A stretch of 64,000 nucleotides of DNA from JACQAP01 sp035548375 (GTDB lineage: Bacteria; Pseudomonadota; Gammaproteobacteria; Burkholderiales; JACQAP01), in contig DASZTG010000097.1 in the NCBI GenBank assembly GCA_035548375.1, positions 1-64,000 of the forward strand, in the 5' to 3' direction. Below, piece by piece: positions 8,898 through 18,264 of this stretch. Both the position numbers and the translations under genes were made by a program. The notes beneath the pieces are model-generated. The model worked only from the letters and a program-made list of their open reading frames with translations, did not search any database and was not told the origin of the DNA. Numbering within the stretch: position 1 is the first letter of the stretch; every line of letters starts with the position of its first letter.

Positions 8898-8949
8898 CGC
8901 CTCCCCGCCGTGTCAGAGTAGAATCGCACGTCCATCATAGGGGAATCGT

Positions 8950-9783
8950 TTGGAATTGGCATCCGAAATCCGGGCAGACGTTGCCCGCGCGCTGGCGGAG
9001 GATATCGGAACCGGCGACGTCACGGCGAGACTCGTACCTGAGAATGAAATTGCGCACGCGCGAGTGATCACACGCGAAGATGCGGTCTTGTGCGGCTCGG
9101 CCTGGTTCGAGGAATGCCACAAGCAGGTCGATCGCAACATTGCCGTCACATGGCAGGCGCGTGACGGGGAAAAGCTGCGCGCGAACCAGTTGATCTGCGA
9201 GCTGCGCGGCAGCGCGCGCGGCATGTTGACCGCGGAACGCTGCAGCCTGAATTTCCTGCAGACGCTGTCCGCGGTCGCCACGAAAACCCGCCTGTTCGCC
9301 GATGCCGTGAAGGGTACCGGAGCGGCGATCCTCGATACCCGCAAGACCCTTCCCGGCTTGCGCACCGCGCTCAAATACGCCGTGCGCTGCGGTGGCGGCA
9401 CCAACCATCGCATGGGGCTTTACGACGGCGTGCTCATCAAGGAGAACCACATTGCCGCGGCGGGCGGCGTCGGCCCGGTGCTACGCAAGGCGTCCGCGCA
9501 GGCACCCGGCATTCCGGTCGAAATCGAGGTCGAAAACCTGGATCAGTTGCGCGATGCCCTGGCGAACGGCGCAAAGCTCATCCTGCTGGACAACTTCGAC
9601 CTGGACTTGCTCAGGCAAGCGGTGGCGATCAACTCGGGACGCGCCGCCCTCGAAGCCTCGGGCGGGATAAATCTGGATACCGTGCGAGCCATTGCAGAAA
9701 CGGGTGTGGATCGCATTTCCATAGGATCGCTGACCAAGGACGTGCGCGCAGTCGATCTTTCGATGCGCTTCCAGCCGTCCTAG
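8950..9783 (+). CDS. nadC: Nicotinate-nucleotide pyrophosphorylase (carboxylating)
   Basis: A 277-aa quinolinate phosphoribosyltransferase: quinolinate + PRPP to nicotinate mononucleotide, CO2 and PPi, in de novo NAD synthesis. EDIGTGDVT, ILDTRKTLPGLR, GGGTNHRMGLYDGVLIKENH and the C-terminal EASGGINLDTV are the family blocks with active-site Arg, Lys and His residues. Starts with TTG at 8950. No nadA or nadB nearby. The 3' end overlaps the convergent methyltransferase by 4 bp. Confidence 0.97.
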   Translation: MELASEIRADVARALAEDIGTGDVTARLVPENEIAHARVITREDAVLCGSAWFEECHKQVDRNIAVTWQARDGEKLRANQLICELRGSARGMLTAERCSLNFLQTLSAVATKTRLFADAVKGTGAAILDTRKTLPGLRTALKYAVRCGGGTNHRMGLYDGVLIKENHIAAAGGVGPVLRKASAQAPGIPVEIEVENLDQLRDALANGAKLILLDNFDLDLLRQAVAINSGRAALEASGGINLDTVRAIAETGVDRISIGSLTKDVRAVDLSMRFQPS

Positions 9784-10403
9784 GCCGGCTTGCGTGCCAC
9801 GAGATCGACGAGCGCCGCCATGCCGCGGTGCTTCGGTCCTTCGTCCAACTCCACCTTGCGCTCGCGCAAATGCAGAATTTCCCAGTCGGCAAAGGCATCA
9901 CGGAGCAATTCCAGCGTGTAGAGGTTTTCGGGTTCCTTGGGTCCGCCCGAGGAATATTGCAGTTGCTCGAGTCCGTATCCTTCGAGGATGACGATGCCGC
10001 CCGGGCGCAAGGCCCGGTGAAAACCGCCGAACAGCTTGGCGCGCATGCGCGGCGTCGCGAACTGGATGAAGATGCAGACGACGGCATCATAGACGGCTTC
10101 CGGCGAGTTCCACCGCATCAGGTCTGCGACGAAAAACTCGATATCCACCGCGCGTTCGCGCGCGAGCGCCTTTGCCTTCTCGATGGCTATTGGGGAAAGG
10201 TCCATTGAAGTGACCCGGCAACCGCGCTCGGCAAGCCAGACGCCGTTCCTGCCTTCTCCGTCCGCGACCGCGAGTACGCGAGCACCTTGCGGGAGTAGCC
10301 TGGCCTGCGATACCAGGAATTCATTGGGCTGCTTCCCGAAAATGTACCCGGGATCGCGGTAGCGCTGGTCCCAGAACGCCTGGGCGTCGTCGACTTCTGC
10401 CAT
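9780..10403 (-). CDS. Class I SAM-dependent methyltransferase
   Basis: A 207-aa Rossmann-fold methyltransferase. The SAM loop is VLAVADGEGRNGVWLAERG (motif I, with an atypical ADGEGRN), then MDLSPIAIEKAKALA, and a C-terminal GGIVILEGYGLEQ segment. It resembles TehB/thiopurine-type small-molecule methyltransferases; substrate unknown. It follows thrC by 7 bp and is probably the last gene of that operon. Confidence 0.85.
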   Translation of the reverse strand: MAEVDDAQAFWDQRYRDPGYIFGKQPNEFLVSQARLLPQGARVLAVADGEGRNGVWLAERGCRVTSMDLSPIAIEKAKALARERAVDIEFFVADLMRWNSPEAVYDAVVCIFIQFATPRMRAKLFGGFHRALRPGGIVILEGYGLEQLQYSSGGPKEPENLYTLELLRDAFADWEILHLRERKVELDEGPKHRGMAALVDLVARKPA

Positions 10404-10410
10404 GCCTGCC

Positions 10411-11532
10411 CTACTTCGGCATGTTGTCGCCGATGACTTTCTCTATGGCGGCCCGCGTCGCGTCGACGACGAACGGCTTCGTGCTTTGCGCGATCGCGGT
10501 GTCTGGATCCTTCAGGCCGTGGCCGGTCAGGGTACAGACGATCGTCGAGCCGTCTCCCACCACGCTGCGCTCGAGGTCCTTGATGAGCCCGGCCACGGAC
10601 GTGGCGGAAGCCGGCTCGCAGAAAATACCTTCGGTATCGGCAAGCAGCTTTTGCGCGCGCAGGATTTCCTCGTCGGTGCACTCATTGAACCAGCCGCCCG
10701 ATTCATTCTTCGCCGCCCAGGCGAGCTTCCACGAGACGGGGTGCCCGATGCGGATCGCGGTGGCCACGGTCTCGGGCTGGTCGACCATTGCTCCGCGCAG
10801 GAAAGGCGCGGCGCCCGCGGCCTGGTAACCGAGCATTATCGGGCGTTTCTTCGAAAGACCGCCGGTCTTGTAGATCGAGGAATCGATGCCGGAGAGGCTT
10901 TCGGTCTTGATGCCGGCCGCTTCGCTGTAACCGATCCAGTGGCCGGAAATGTTCCCCGCATTGCCCACCGGCAGCGAGTGATAGTCCGGGCATTCGCCGA
11001 GCGCCTCGATGATCTCGAAGGCAATGGTCTTCTGTCCCTGCAGCCGGTACGGGTTGATGGAATTGACGATGTTGACCGGAACGGTCTGCGCGACTTCCTG
11101 CACCAGCCTCATGCCGTCGTCGAAGTTGCCGCGGATCTGGATCACGACCGAGCCGTGCATCATCGCCTGCGAGAGCTTGCCGAGCGCGATCTTTCCCTCG
11201 GGTATCAGCACGAAGCAGGCGATCCCCGCGCGGGCGGCATACGCCGCGGCCGCAGCGGAGGTATTGCCGGTGGACGCGCAAATGATCGCGCGCGCGCCGG
11301 CCTCGACCGCCTTCGTCACGGCCATGGTCATGCCGCGGTCCTTGAAGGAGCCGGTCGGATTCAGGCCCTCGAACTTGGCGAGGATGCGCACTTTCCGGCG
11401 CAGCTTCTTCGGAAGGTTGGCGAGTTCGATGAGCGGCGTATTGCCCTCGTTCAGCGTGATCACGGGCGTGCCGGCGCTGACGGGCAGGCGCTCGCGGTAT
11501 CGATTGATAAGGCCGGTGTAGTGGCTGTTCAT
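10411..11532 (-). CDS. thrC: Threonine synthase
   Basis: A 373-aa PLP enzyme converting O-phospho-L-homoserine to threonine. PLP-lysine motif NPTGSFKDRGM near residues 54-64, and ICASTGNTSAAAAAYAARAG and the PVGNAGNISG phosphate loop are typical of the short (class II-like) threonine synthases. It follows hom by 9 bp. Confidence 0.96.
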   Translation of the reverse strand: MNSHYTGLINRYRERLPVSAGTPVITLNEGNTPLIELANLPKKLRRKVRILAKFEGLNPTGSFKDRGMTMAVTKAVEAGARAIICASTGNTSAAAAAYAARAGIACFVLIPEGKIALGKLSQAMMHGSVVIQIRGNFDDGMRLVQEVAQTVPVNIVNSINPYRLQGQKTIAFEIIEALGECPDYHSLPVGNAGNISGHWIGYSEAAGIKTESLSGIDSSIYKTGGLSKKRPIMLGYQAAGAAPFLRGAMVDQPETVATAIRIGHPVSWKLAWAAKNESGGWFNECTDEEILRAQKLLADTEGIFCEPASATSVAGLIKDLERSVVGDGSTIVCTLTGHGLKDPDTAIAQSTKPFVVDATRAAIEKVIGDNMPK

Positions 11533-11541
11533 GATTGGCTT

Positions 11542-12858
11542 CTAGTTTCTTCCAAGCTCTTCGAGGCGAATGCGGGTGACCTTGCCGGAAACGACCGGCA
11601 GCGATTCGATGCGCTGGATTGCATCGTTGACGTTCTTTTCCAGTGTCAGGTGAGTCAGCATGATGATGTCGACCTTGTCCTCGCCTTCGCCCGGCTCCTT
11701 CTGCACCATCGCATCGATGGAAATGGACTGATCGGCGAGGATGCGGGTAATGTCCGCCAGCACGCCGGGACGATCCAGCACGCGAAGCCGCAGGTAATAG
11801 GACGTCTCGACTTCCTCCATGCCGAGGATGCGAAGGTCGGACATGCGGTCGGGCTGGAAGGCCAGATGCGGCACGCGCTGCTCCGGATCCGCCGTGTGCA
11901 TGCGCGTGACGTCCACGAGGTCGGCGACGACTGCCGAAGCCGTGGGCTCGGCTCCCGCGCCTGCGCCGTAATAGAGCGTCGGTCCCACGGCATCGCCTTT
12001 GACGAGTATCGCATTCATGACGCCCTCCACGTTCGCGATCAGCCGCTTGGCCGGGATCAAGGTCGGATGCACGCGCAGCTCCACGCCAGCCGGCGTGCGC
12101 CTCGTGATGCCGAGCAGCTTGATGCGATAGCCGAGTTCCTCGGCATAGCGGATGTCCTCCTTCGTCAGCTTCGAGATGCCTTCCGTGTAGGCTTTGTCGA
12201 ACTGCATCGGGATGCCATAGGCAATCGCCGCCATGATGGTCAGCTTGTGCGCGGCGTCGATCCCCTCGATGTCGAAGGTCGGGTCGGCTTCCGCATAGCC
12301 GAGCTTCTGGGCCTGCGCGAGCACTTCCGCGAACGGGGAACCCTTCTCCCGCATTTCGGAAAGAATGAAATTGGACGTGCCGTTGATGATGCCGGCGATC
12401 CACTCGATGCGATTGGCCGTCAATCCTTCGCGCAATGCCTTGATGATCGGCACGCCGCCGGCGACCGCGCCTTCGAACGCGACCATCACGCCTTTCTTCT
12501 GCGCGGCCAGGAAAATTTCGTTGCCATGCGTCGCCAGCAGCGCCTTGTTGGCGGTCACGACATGCTTGCCGTGGTCGATGGCGGCAATCATGAGATCCTT
12601 CGCGACCTTTGTCCCACCGATCAGCTCGACGACGATATCGATGTCGGCACGCCTCACCAGCGCGAAGGCGTCGTCGGTGAGCTCCGCGTGCCCTCCCACC
12701 AGTTGCCGAGCGCGCGCAAGGTCCTTGTCCGCGACGGCCTTCACCAGGATGCCGCGTCCCGCCCGGCGGGTGATCTCTTCCTGGTTGCGCATCAGCACCG
12801 AAAACGTGCCGCCGCCCACCGTGCCGATTCCCAGGAGGCCGACGTGAATGGGCTTCAT
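11542..12858 (-). CDS. hom: Homoserine dehydrogenase
   Basis: A 438-aa enzyme reducing aspartate semialdehyde to homoserine. N-terminal NAD(P)-binding GLLGIGTVGGGTFSVL, the catalytic GGVPIIKALREGL / NGTSNFIL region, and a C-terminal ACT domain (about 355-435) for threonine feedback. Monofunctional, with no aspartokinase fused. The upstream GNAT gene stop overlaps its start (ATGA), so translation is coupled. Confidence 0.97.
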   Translation of the reverse strand: MKPIHVGLLGIGTVGGGTFSVLMRNQEEITRRAGRGILVKAVADKDLARARQLVGGHAELTDDAFALVRRADIDIVVELIGGTKVAKDLMIAAIDHGKHVVTANKALLATHGNEIFLAAQKKGVMVAFEGAVAGGVPIIKALREGLTANRIEWIAGIINGTSNFILSEMREKGSPFAEVLAQAQKLGYAEADPTFDIEGIDAAHKLTIMAAIAYGIPMQFDKAYTEGISKLTKEDIRYAEELGYRIKLLGITRRTPAGVELRVHPTLIPAKRLIANVEGVMNAILVKGDAVGPTLYYGAGAGAEPTASAVVADLVDVTRMHTADPEQRVPHLAFQPDRMSDLRILGMEEVETSYYLRLRVLDRPGVLADITRILADQSISIDAMVQKEPGEGEDKVDIIMLTHLTLEKNVNDAIQRIESLPVVSGKVTRIRLEELGRN

Positions 12859-13307
12859 TGCTTGAATTCTTTCCTGAACGAGAACGCGGTGATGAAAAAA
12901 CCTTCCCGGAAATAAAATCGATGCGCCCGGGTTCTATGCGTTCCCGATTCGAGGTCCATGCCCGGGCATCCGCGATCGCGCGCCAGGATTTCCAGGTATT
13001 CGACGAGAGCGCGACCCGCGCCCGTCGAGCGACGCGATTCGTCGGTCACGAGATCGTCCACGTAGAGCCTGCGGCCGATGTGCGTGTTCTCGAACTCGCG
13101 ATACACGGCCAACCCGGCGACAGTGGCGCCCGCCACGGCGACGCACATCTCGCCGCCACCAACGAACACCTTGCGCATTTTCTCCACGTAGGCGGCGGGC
13201 AGTTGCGGGCGCAACTGGCGATGCACGGTTTCCGCCTTCGCCAGCCACTCCGGCTCCAGCACGTCACCACTGGCTCCCGTGATCTGCACTATCCGATATG
13301 ACGCCAT
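12855..13307 (-). CDS. GNAT-family N-acetyltransferase
   Basis: A 150-aa single-domain GNAT protein. The acetyl-CoA loop lies in DDLVTDESRRSTGAGRALVEYLE (about 88-110) and the C-terminal HRTRAHRFYFREGF block is typical. Substrate unknown. It is inserted between the aminotransferase and hom, overlapping hom by 4 bp, in an otherwise classic alaC-hom-thrC order. Confidence 0.85.
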   Translation of the reverse strand: MASYRIVQITGASGDVLEPEWLAKAETVHRQLRPQLPAAYVEKMRKVFVGGGEMCVAVAGATVAGLAVYREFENTHIGRRLYVDDLVTDESRRSTGAGRALVEYLEILARDRGCPGMDLESGTHRTRAHRFYFREGFFITAFSFRKEFKQ

Positions 13308-13374
13308 GGCTGCCGTCAGCTCAACAAGGTTTGTCGGGCGTGGGCCGCCCGCGATCGGTTCGCACCTGCGTCGT

Positions 13375-14634
13375 TCAGCCGGCAGCGCGAAGCTGGACCG
13401 GGGCGCGCAGCAGGCCGTCCTTGCGGAACATTTCCTTGATGCCGCGGATGGCCTGGCGCGTGCGCGATTCGTTTTCGATCAAGGCGAAGCGAACATACTC
13501 GTCGCCGTACTCGCCGAATCCGATGCCGGGAGACACGGCGACCCTGGCTTCCGCAAGGATTTTCTTCGCGAATTCGAGCGAGCCCAGCTTCTTGTAGGGC
13601 CCGGGAATTTCCGCCCAGATGTACATGGATGCCTTGGGCACCTGGACCATCCAGCCGGCTTCGTGCAGGCCTCGCACCAGGACGTCGCGGCGCTTCTGGT
13701 ACTTTTCACAGATCTCTTGCACGCAATCCTGCGGGCCTTCCAGCGCCGCGATCGACGCCACCTGAATCGGCGTGAAGGTTCCGTAGTCGTGGTAGCTCTT
13801 GATGCGCGCCAATGCCGACACCAGCTCCTTGTTTCCCACCATGAAGCCGATTCTCCATCCAGCCATGTTGTAGCTCTTGCTCATGGTGAAGAATTCGACC
13901 GCGACGTCGCGGGCGCCCGGCACCTGCATGATCGACGGGGCCTTCCAGCCGTCGAAGCAAATGTCCGCGTACGCCAGGTCGTGCACGACCAGTATTGAAT
14001 GTTCCCTGGCGAGTGCCACCACTCTCTCGAAGAATTCCAGCTCGACGCACTGCGCGGTGGGATTGCTCGGAAATCCCAGGATCATCATCTTCGGCTTGGG
14101 GATCGATTCCCGGATCGCGCGCTGCAATTCTTCGATGAAATCGACGCCCGGCGTCATGCGCACGGAACGAATGTCCGCGCCGGCAATGACCGCCCCGTAG
14201 ATATGTATGGGATAGCTCGGGTTCGGCACCAGCACCGTGTCGCCGTGATCCAGCGTGGCGAGCATCAGGTGGGCAAGCCCCTCCTTCGAGCCTATGGTCA
14301 CGATGGCTTCGCTGTCGGGATCCAGCGCGACGCCGAAGCGGGATTGGTACCAGTTGCAGATCGCGCGCCGCAGCCTCGGTATGCCCTTGGACATCGAATA
14401 GCCGTGCGTGTCGTTGCGCTGGGACGCCTCAATCAGCTTGTCGACGATATGCTGAGGGGTGACCCCGTCGGGGTTGCCCATGCTCATGTCTATGATATCT
14501 TCGCCACGGCGACGCGCTTCCGCCTTGAGTTCACCCGTGATGTTGAACACGTAAGGCGGGAGTCGCTTGATGCGGGAAAATTCGGCCATGTATTCCTGGT
14601 CGGCTCGGGATTTCCTAACCGACTGTTCATTCAA
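13375..14634 (-). CDS. alaC: Alanine/aspartate-type aminotransferase (AlaC-like)
   Basis: A 419-aa class I fold PLP aminotransferase. Core blocks: MSMGNPDGVTPQH, VPNPSYPIHIYG, FPSNPTAQCVE, DLAYADICFDG, the PLP-lysine in FTMSKSYNMAGWRIGF, and a C-terminal RFALIENESRTRQAIRGI. This is the AlaC type that makes alanine from pyruvate and glutamate and is regularly found upstream of hom-thrC in betaproteobacteria. First gene of the operon; divergent from the Mth938-like gene. Confidence 0.92.
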   Translation of the reverse strand: MNEQSVRKSRADQEYMAEFSRIKRLPPYVFNITGELKAEARRRGEDIIDMSMGNPDGVTPQHIVDKLIEASQRNDTHGYSMSKGIPRLRRAICNWYQSRFGVALDPDSEAIVTIGSKEGLAHLMLATLDHGDTVLVPNPSYPIHIYGAVIAGADIRSVRMTPGVDFIEELQRAIRESIPKPKMMILGFPSNPTAQCVELEFFERVVALAREHSILVVHDLAYADICFDGWKAPSIMQVPGARDVAVEFFTMSKSYNMAGWRIGFMVGNKELVSALARIKSYHDYGTFTPIQVASIAALEGPQDCVQEICEKYQKRRDVLVRGLHEAGWMVQVPKASMYIWAEIPGPYKKLGSLEFAKKILAEARVAVSPGIGFGEYGDEYVRFALIENESRTRQAIRGIKEMFRKDGLLRAPVQLRAAG

Positions 14635-14687
14635 TATAAAGTCGCAATGCTACCGGATAGCGACGAGTGCGGCAAAGCGCCCCGGGA

Positions 14688-15065
14688 ATGAAGCTCCATC
14701 CATCGCAGGCATCGACGCGCAACACCTTCACCGGCTACGGGCCCGGTTACGTTTCCGTGAATGGCGTGCGACATGAAGCCAGCCTCGCGGTCATGCCCGG
14801 GAAAATCGTCGAGGGCTGGAACGTCGCGAACGTCGATTTCCTCACGGCGCGCGACCTCACGGACTTGGCTGCATTGAATCCGGAAATGATTTTGCTCGGC
14901 ACCGGAGAGACCTTGCGATTCCCGGCCACCCACGTGCTCGCGGAGCTGGCGGCCGCCGGCATCGGCGTCGAAATCATGGATACCAGAGCTGCCTGCCGTA
15001 CCTACAACATCCTCTCGGAAGAAGGCAGGAATGTGGCGGCGTGCCTGATCCTGGAAAAACCCTGA
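14688..15065 (+). CDS. Mth938-like (DUF498) domain protein
   Basis: A 125-aa protein of the Mth938/NDUFAF3 superfamily: the blocks LLGTGETLRFP and GIGVEIMDTRAACRTYNILSEEGRNVAACLI are diagnostic. Function in bacteria is unassigned; eukaryotic relatives help assemble respiratory complex I. The ATG at 14688 was chosen since the seven residues of a slightly longer frame are unconserved. It stands alone, divergent from alaC. Confidence 0.88.
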   Translation: MKLHPSQASTRNTFTGYGPGYVSVNGVRHEASLAVMPGKIVEGWNVANVDFLTARDLTDLAALNPEMILLGTGETLRFPATHVLAELAAAGIGVEIMDTRAACRTYNILSEEGRNVAACLILEKP

Positions 15066-15127
15066 CACTGCGTCGGCTGGTCCAGCCGTAGCCGGCCACT
15101 TTTCTCGCAATCAAACCGCAAACCCCG

Positions 15128-15157
15128 TAAAACAAAAGCCCGCCATGCATGACGGGC
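15128..15157 (-). terminator. Intrinsic terminator of the response-regulator gene
   Basis: On the minus strand GCCCGTCATG pairs with CATGGCGGGC (10 bp, one G-T pair, no real loop beyond the palindrome centre), followed by TTTTGTTTTA. It lies about 30 nt past the stop of the receiver-only regulator. Confidence 0.75.
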
Positions 15158-15188
15158 CTCGGCGCGAATCCGCTCGCGGGAAGATTCT

Positions 15189-15545
15189 TCAGAGCGAATC
15201 GATGACCCCGCAGATGACCGTCGTGAAGTCGGTCTTGGAAACGAATCCATCCAGGGCCAGCGAATTGGCCAGATCGCGATATTCCCTGCCATTGTTCAGC
15301 GTGAGAATCACGATCTTGATGCCGCCGTCGGCTTCCTTGATTCGACGACCGGCCTCTATGCCGTTGATGCCCCCCATGGCAAGGTCCATCAACACGACCT
15401 CGGGGCGCAGGCGCAGCGCCATTTCGACGGCAGCTTCGCCGGAATCCGCCTGACCGACGACATTGGCTCCGCACACTTCGGTCATGAATTGCTCTGCGGC
15501 CGTCCGAAACGATGCACTATCGTCGACCAGCATCACATTGACCAT
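15189..15545 (-). CDS. Single-domain (receiver-only) response regulator
   Basis: A 118-aa CheY-like receiver with the acidic pair at 8-9, phospho-acceptor Asp54 in VVLMDLAMGGING, Thr82-type switch in ILTLNN and Lys104. No output domain, so it would act by protein contact. A separate gene from the LuxR-type regulator upstream, separated by a 247-bp AT-rich region. Confidence 0.9.
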   Translation of the reverse strand: MVNVMLVDDSASFRTAAEQFMTEVCGANVVGQADSGEAAVEMALRLRPEVVLMDLAMGGINGIEAGRRIKEADGGIKIVILTLNNGREYRDLANSLALDGFVSKTDFTTVICGVIDSL

Positions 15546-15740
15546 TCCCCGACCTCCGATTCCGGATTAGAAATTCGGGAATTCGCGGACGCGGCAATCG
15601 TTCGGCTTCCAGCATTTTCCCGTGCCGGCACTATCCGGGAGAGGGGGAAGTGGAACTATCGGGTACAACGGAACTGTCGTTTCGAAAAACCTGAGACTCA
15701 CACTGGCAGGAAAACTTTCTTGCGCAGTCTCACTATCGCA

Positions 15741-15795
15741 GATTCTTAATCTAAACTATTAGATATATTATATAATATGTTGATATTTATTATTA
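15741..15795. other. AT-rich palindromic patch between two regulators
   Basis: Intergenic DNA (15546-15792) upstream of the receiver gene contains a conspicuous A/T run. It includes a 14-bp perfect palindrome ATATTATATAATAT (15765-15778) and the inverted repeat AGATT-CTT-AATCT (15740-15752). The minus strand holds TATAAT at 15772-15767, a possible -10, but I found no good -35. It may be a promoter with UP-like sequence or a binding site. Confidence 0.35.
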
Positions 15796-16443
15796 ATCGT
15801 GTGCGCTTATCAGCCCAATGCGGATCGAAAAACGCACCAGGCCGGCGACATCGTGGATGTTTAGGCGTTCCATGATCTGTGCACGATGGGTTTCGATGGT
15901 CTTGATGCTTAGTCCAAGGTCGTAGGCGATTTGCTTGGTGGTCCTGCCACCCGCGATCGCCTTCAGGATTTCACGCTGCCGGGGACTCAGGGCGTCGAGT
16001 CCGGGTTCCGCATCGGCGGGCTGCACGTAGGATTTGACGACCTGCCTCGACACCCGGGGACTTAAATAGGTTTCTCCGCCGGTCACCGCCTGCAGCGCGA
16101 ATTCGAGCTCGAGGGGTGCCGCATCCTTCAGCACATACCCGCTGGCGCCCGCCTTCAGCGCCTGGGAGACGAAGTCCTGCGTGTCGTACATCGAAAGAAT
16201 GATGACTCGGACCGACGGGCTGTCGCGAGCAATGATCGCCGCGGCCTCGATTCCGTTGAGTTCCTTCATGCCGATGTCCATCAGGACCACGTCCGGATTC
16301 AGGGACGAAGCGAGGCTCACCGCCTCCCTGCCGTTGGTGGCTTCCGCCACGACGTCCACCCCCTGCATGCCCAGGAGCAGGGATTTCACTCCCGACCTGA
16401 CAAGGTTATGGTCGTCCGCCAGCACGATTCTGATCGGCTTCAT
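15793..16443 (-). CDS. NarL/FixJ-type response regulator
   Basis: A 216-aa regulator: receiver domain (about 1-120, phospho-acceptor Asp56, Lys in GYVLKDA) and a C-terminal LuxR HTH (about 150-212) with LSPRQREILKAIAGGRTTKQIAYDLGL... The ATG at 16443 has an excellent RBS (GGAGGAAT). No cognate kinase lies directly beside it. Confidence 0.94.
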   Translation of the reverse strand: MKPIRIVLADDHNLVRSGVKSLLLGMQGVDVVAEATNGREAVSLASSLNPDVVLMDIGMKELNGIEAAAIIARDSPSVRVIILSMYDTQDFVSQALKAGASGYVLKDAAPLELEFALQAVTGGETYLSPRVSRQVVKSYVQPADAEPGLDALSPRQREILKAIAGGRTTKQIAYDLGLSIKTIETHRAQIMERLNIHDVAGLVRFSIRIGLISAHD

Positions 16444-16507
16444 ATTCCTCCGTTGACTGGAGCCGCACTCGACCTTGACGGCGATCTCCGCGAATTCGGC
16501 AATCACG

Positions 16508-17431
16508 TCATGAAGTGCAAAACTGCCTGATGTGGGCTTCCGCGCTTCTTGCAAGCGAAGGCAGATCGTATCCTCCTTCGAGCACGGACACGATTCGACC
16601 GCTGGCGCTCCGGGATGCCACTTCCATGATCCGCTCCGTCACCCAGGCATAGTCTTCCTCGACCAGGCCCAGGCCCGCCATGTCGTCATCACGATGCGCA
16701 TCGAATCCGGACGAAATAAAAATCATCTGTGGCGCGAAATCGTGGAGCGCGGGCAGCCAGAAACCCTCGACGGCCGCGCGAAATTCCGCCCCCCGGCTAT
16801 GGGCAGCAAGCGGGATGTTGATCATCCGGTCGGAGCGACCTTCGGTGCCACTGTAAGGATAGAACGGGTGCTGGAACGTGGAAACCATCATCACGCGCGG
16901 ATCGCCGGCGAATATGTCCTCGGTGCCGTTGCCGTGATGCACGTCGAAATCCACGATCGCGACACGCTCCAGGCCATGCTCATCCAGCGCATGGGCCGCC
17001 GCGACCGCGACATTGTTGAACAGGCAGAATCCCATGGCGCGCGCGCGGCAGGCGTGATGGCCCGGTGGCCGGATGTTGCAAAACGCATTCCCCGCCCCGC
17101 CCCCGATGACAAGATCGGTCGCGCGAACAGCCGCGCCGGAAGCATGCAACGCTGCAGAGAACGAATGGGGATTCATGGACGTATCGGCGTCCAGGTATGC
17201 GAGCCCACGATCCGGCGAGATTTCGGAAATCAGGTCCAGGTAGGCTTCATCATGCACGCGCGCCAGTTGCTCGCGAGTTGCCGCCGGCGCCACCTCCACC
17301 TTGAGTGCTTGCATCATTCCGCTGGCGACCAGCCTGTCCTCGATGGCACGCAGCCGGCCGGGAGATTCCGGGTGGTGGCCGCCCATGTCGTGCAGCAAGC
17401 AGGCCGGATGATGAAGGAAGGCGGTTGCCAT
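16508..17431 (-). CDS. Histone deacetylase family protein (acetoin utilisation-like)
   Basis: A 307-aa class II HDAC-like zinc amidohydrolase. The motifs RPPGHHA, DFDVHHGNGT, STFQHPFYPYSG and SSGFDAHRDD carry the zinc ligands and catalytic His pair. Bacterial members remove acetyl groups from proteins, polyamines or small amides; substrate unknown. Transcribed toward the LuxR-type regulator with a 64-bp gap. Confidence 0.93.
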   Translation of the reverse strand: MATAFLHHPACLLHDMGGHHPESPGRLRAIEDRLVASGMMQALKVEVAPAATREQLARVHDEAYLDLISEISPDRGLAYLDADTSMNPHSFSAALHASGAAVRATDLVIGGGAGNAFCNIRPPGHHACRARAMGFCLFNNVAVAAAHALDEHGLERVAIVDFDVHHGNGTEDIFAGDPRVMMVSTFQHPFYPYSGTEGRSDRMINIPLAAHSRGAEFRAAVEGFWLPALHDFAPQMIFISSGFDAHRDDDMAGLGLVEEDYAWVTERIMEVASRSASGRIVSVLEGGYDLPSLARSAEAHIRQFCTS

Positions 17432-18264
17432 AGCGTTCAGAAAATATTCTCAGGACCCATGGCCCGTGTGAAGCCGCAACAATCTTATGCATCGGCGCTC
17501 GCGCTGTCCATGATTGCAGCCTGGCTTGCATCGACCTGGCGTTCCCGGAGCCGCTCGCCAGTTCTGCCAGCGCGGGCCGTGTAAGACAAACACCGACCCC
17601 ATCGCTTCAACTTCGCCCGCCGGTCTGCCGTAATGCCTTGCGCGGGTATCGACGCATGCCCGCGGCCCTTGCCTGCCGGTGTAACATTGAAGCGTGACGG
17701 TTCACGGGAAGATCCTTGCCGGCTGCGCGGGGGACGCGGGGTCGCCGGCGGGCATTGGCGACCTGGACGAGGCCCGGTGTCAATGTTCTGGGAACGTGCA
17801 ATACTTCGGGACGTCATGGTGCTTCCAGTTCGCCGTCCGGCATTCGACTCGCGAACGACAAAAACATAACAAAGGGAGACGGGTATTCACGCCGATGATA
17901 AGGCCGCATGGTCGTTGTTCAGCCGATTGCATTCGCGCCAATGCGCACCACCGCTGCGATACATCGCGCAGATCATGTGCCCGCCGCCCCTCACCCTTCC
18001 GGCCGGTCGCGCGACTTTCGGTGACTCGGTTTCGATGATTCGCGGCATTCGGGTTCCGACAAGTGATGCAGGCGCCCGGTTCGCGCCGCAGGAGCCGCCG
18101 CGCGTCGCGCTCAGGCTCGCCTCCGCCCAAAGTCGATCGCAGTCTGGTCACGCCAGCCGAACGCGTGGCTCCCCCGACATTGCCCGGCTCCCACCCATCC
18201 TTTCTCGCCACGGCAATCGCATGGCCGTGCAATACGTTGTCCGGACCTGAGGAGAAATAGCACG
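17432..18264. other. 833-bp intergenic region, no gene recognised
   Basis: Between the deacetylase start and the MCP. Short open frames exist on both strands but none has family-like sequence or a convincing RBS. I looked for a sigma-28 promoter and a c-di-GMP riboswitch ahead of the MCP and saw neither clearly. A GAGGAG-type RBS at the right edge belongs to the MCP. Confidence 0.5.

Noticed and set aside
10402..12915. An 837-codon open frame on the plus strand.
   Set aside because: It is antisense to thrC and hom, has no family-like sequence, and is the product of high third-position GC.
17432..18264. c-di-GMP riboswitch or sigma-28 promoter ahead of the MCP.
   Set aside because: No match to the conserved core of either could be made by eye.
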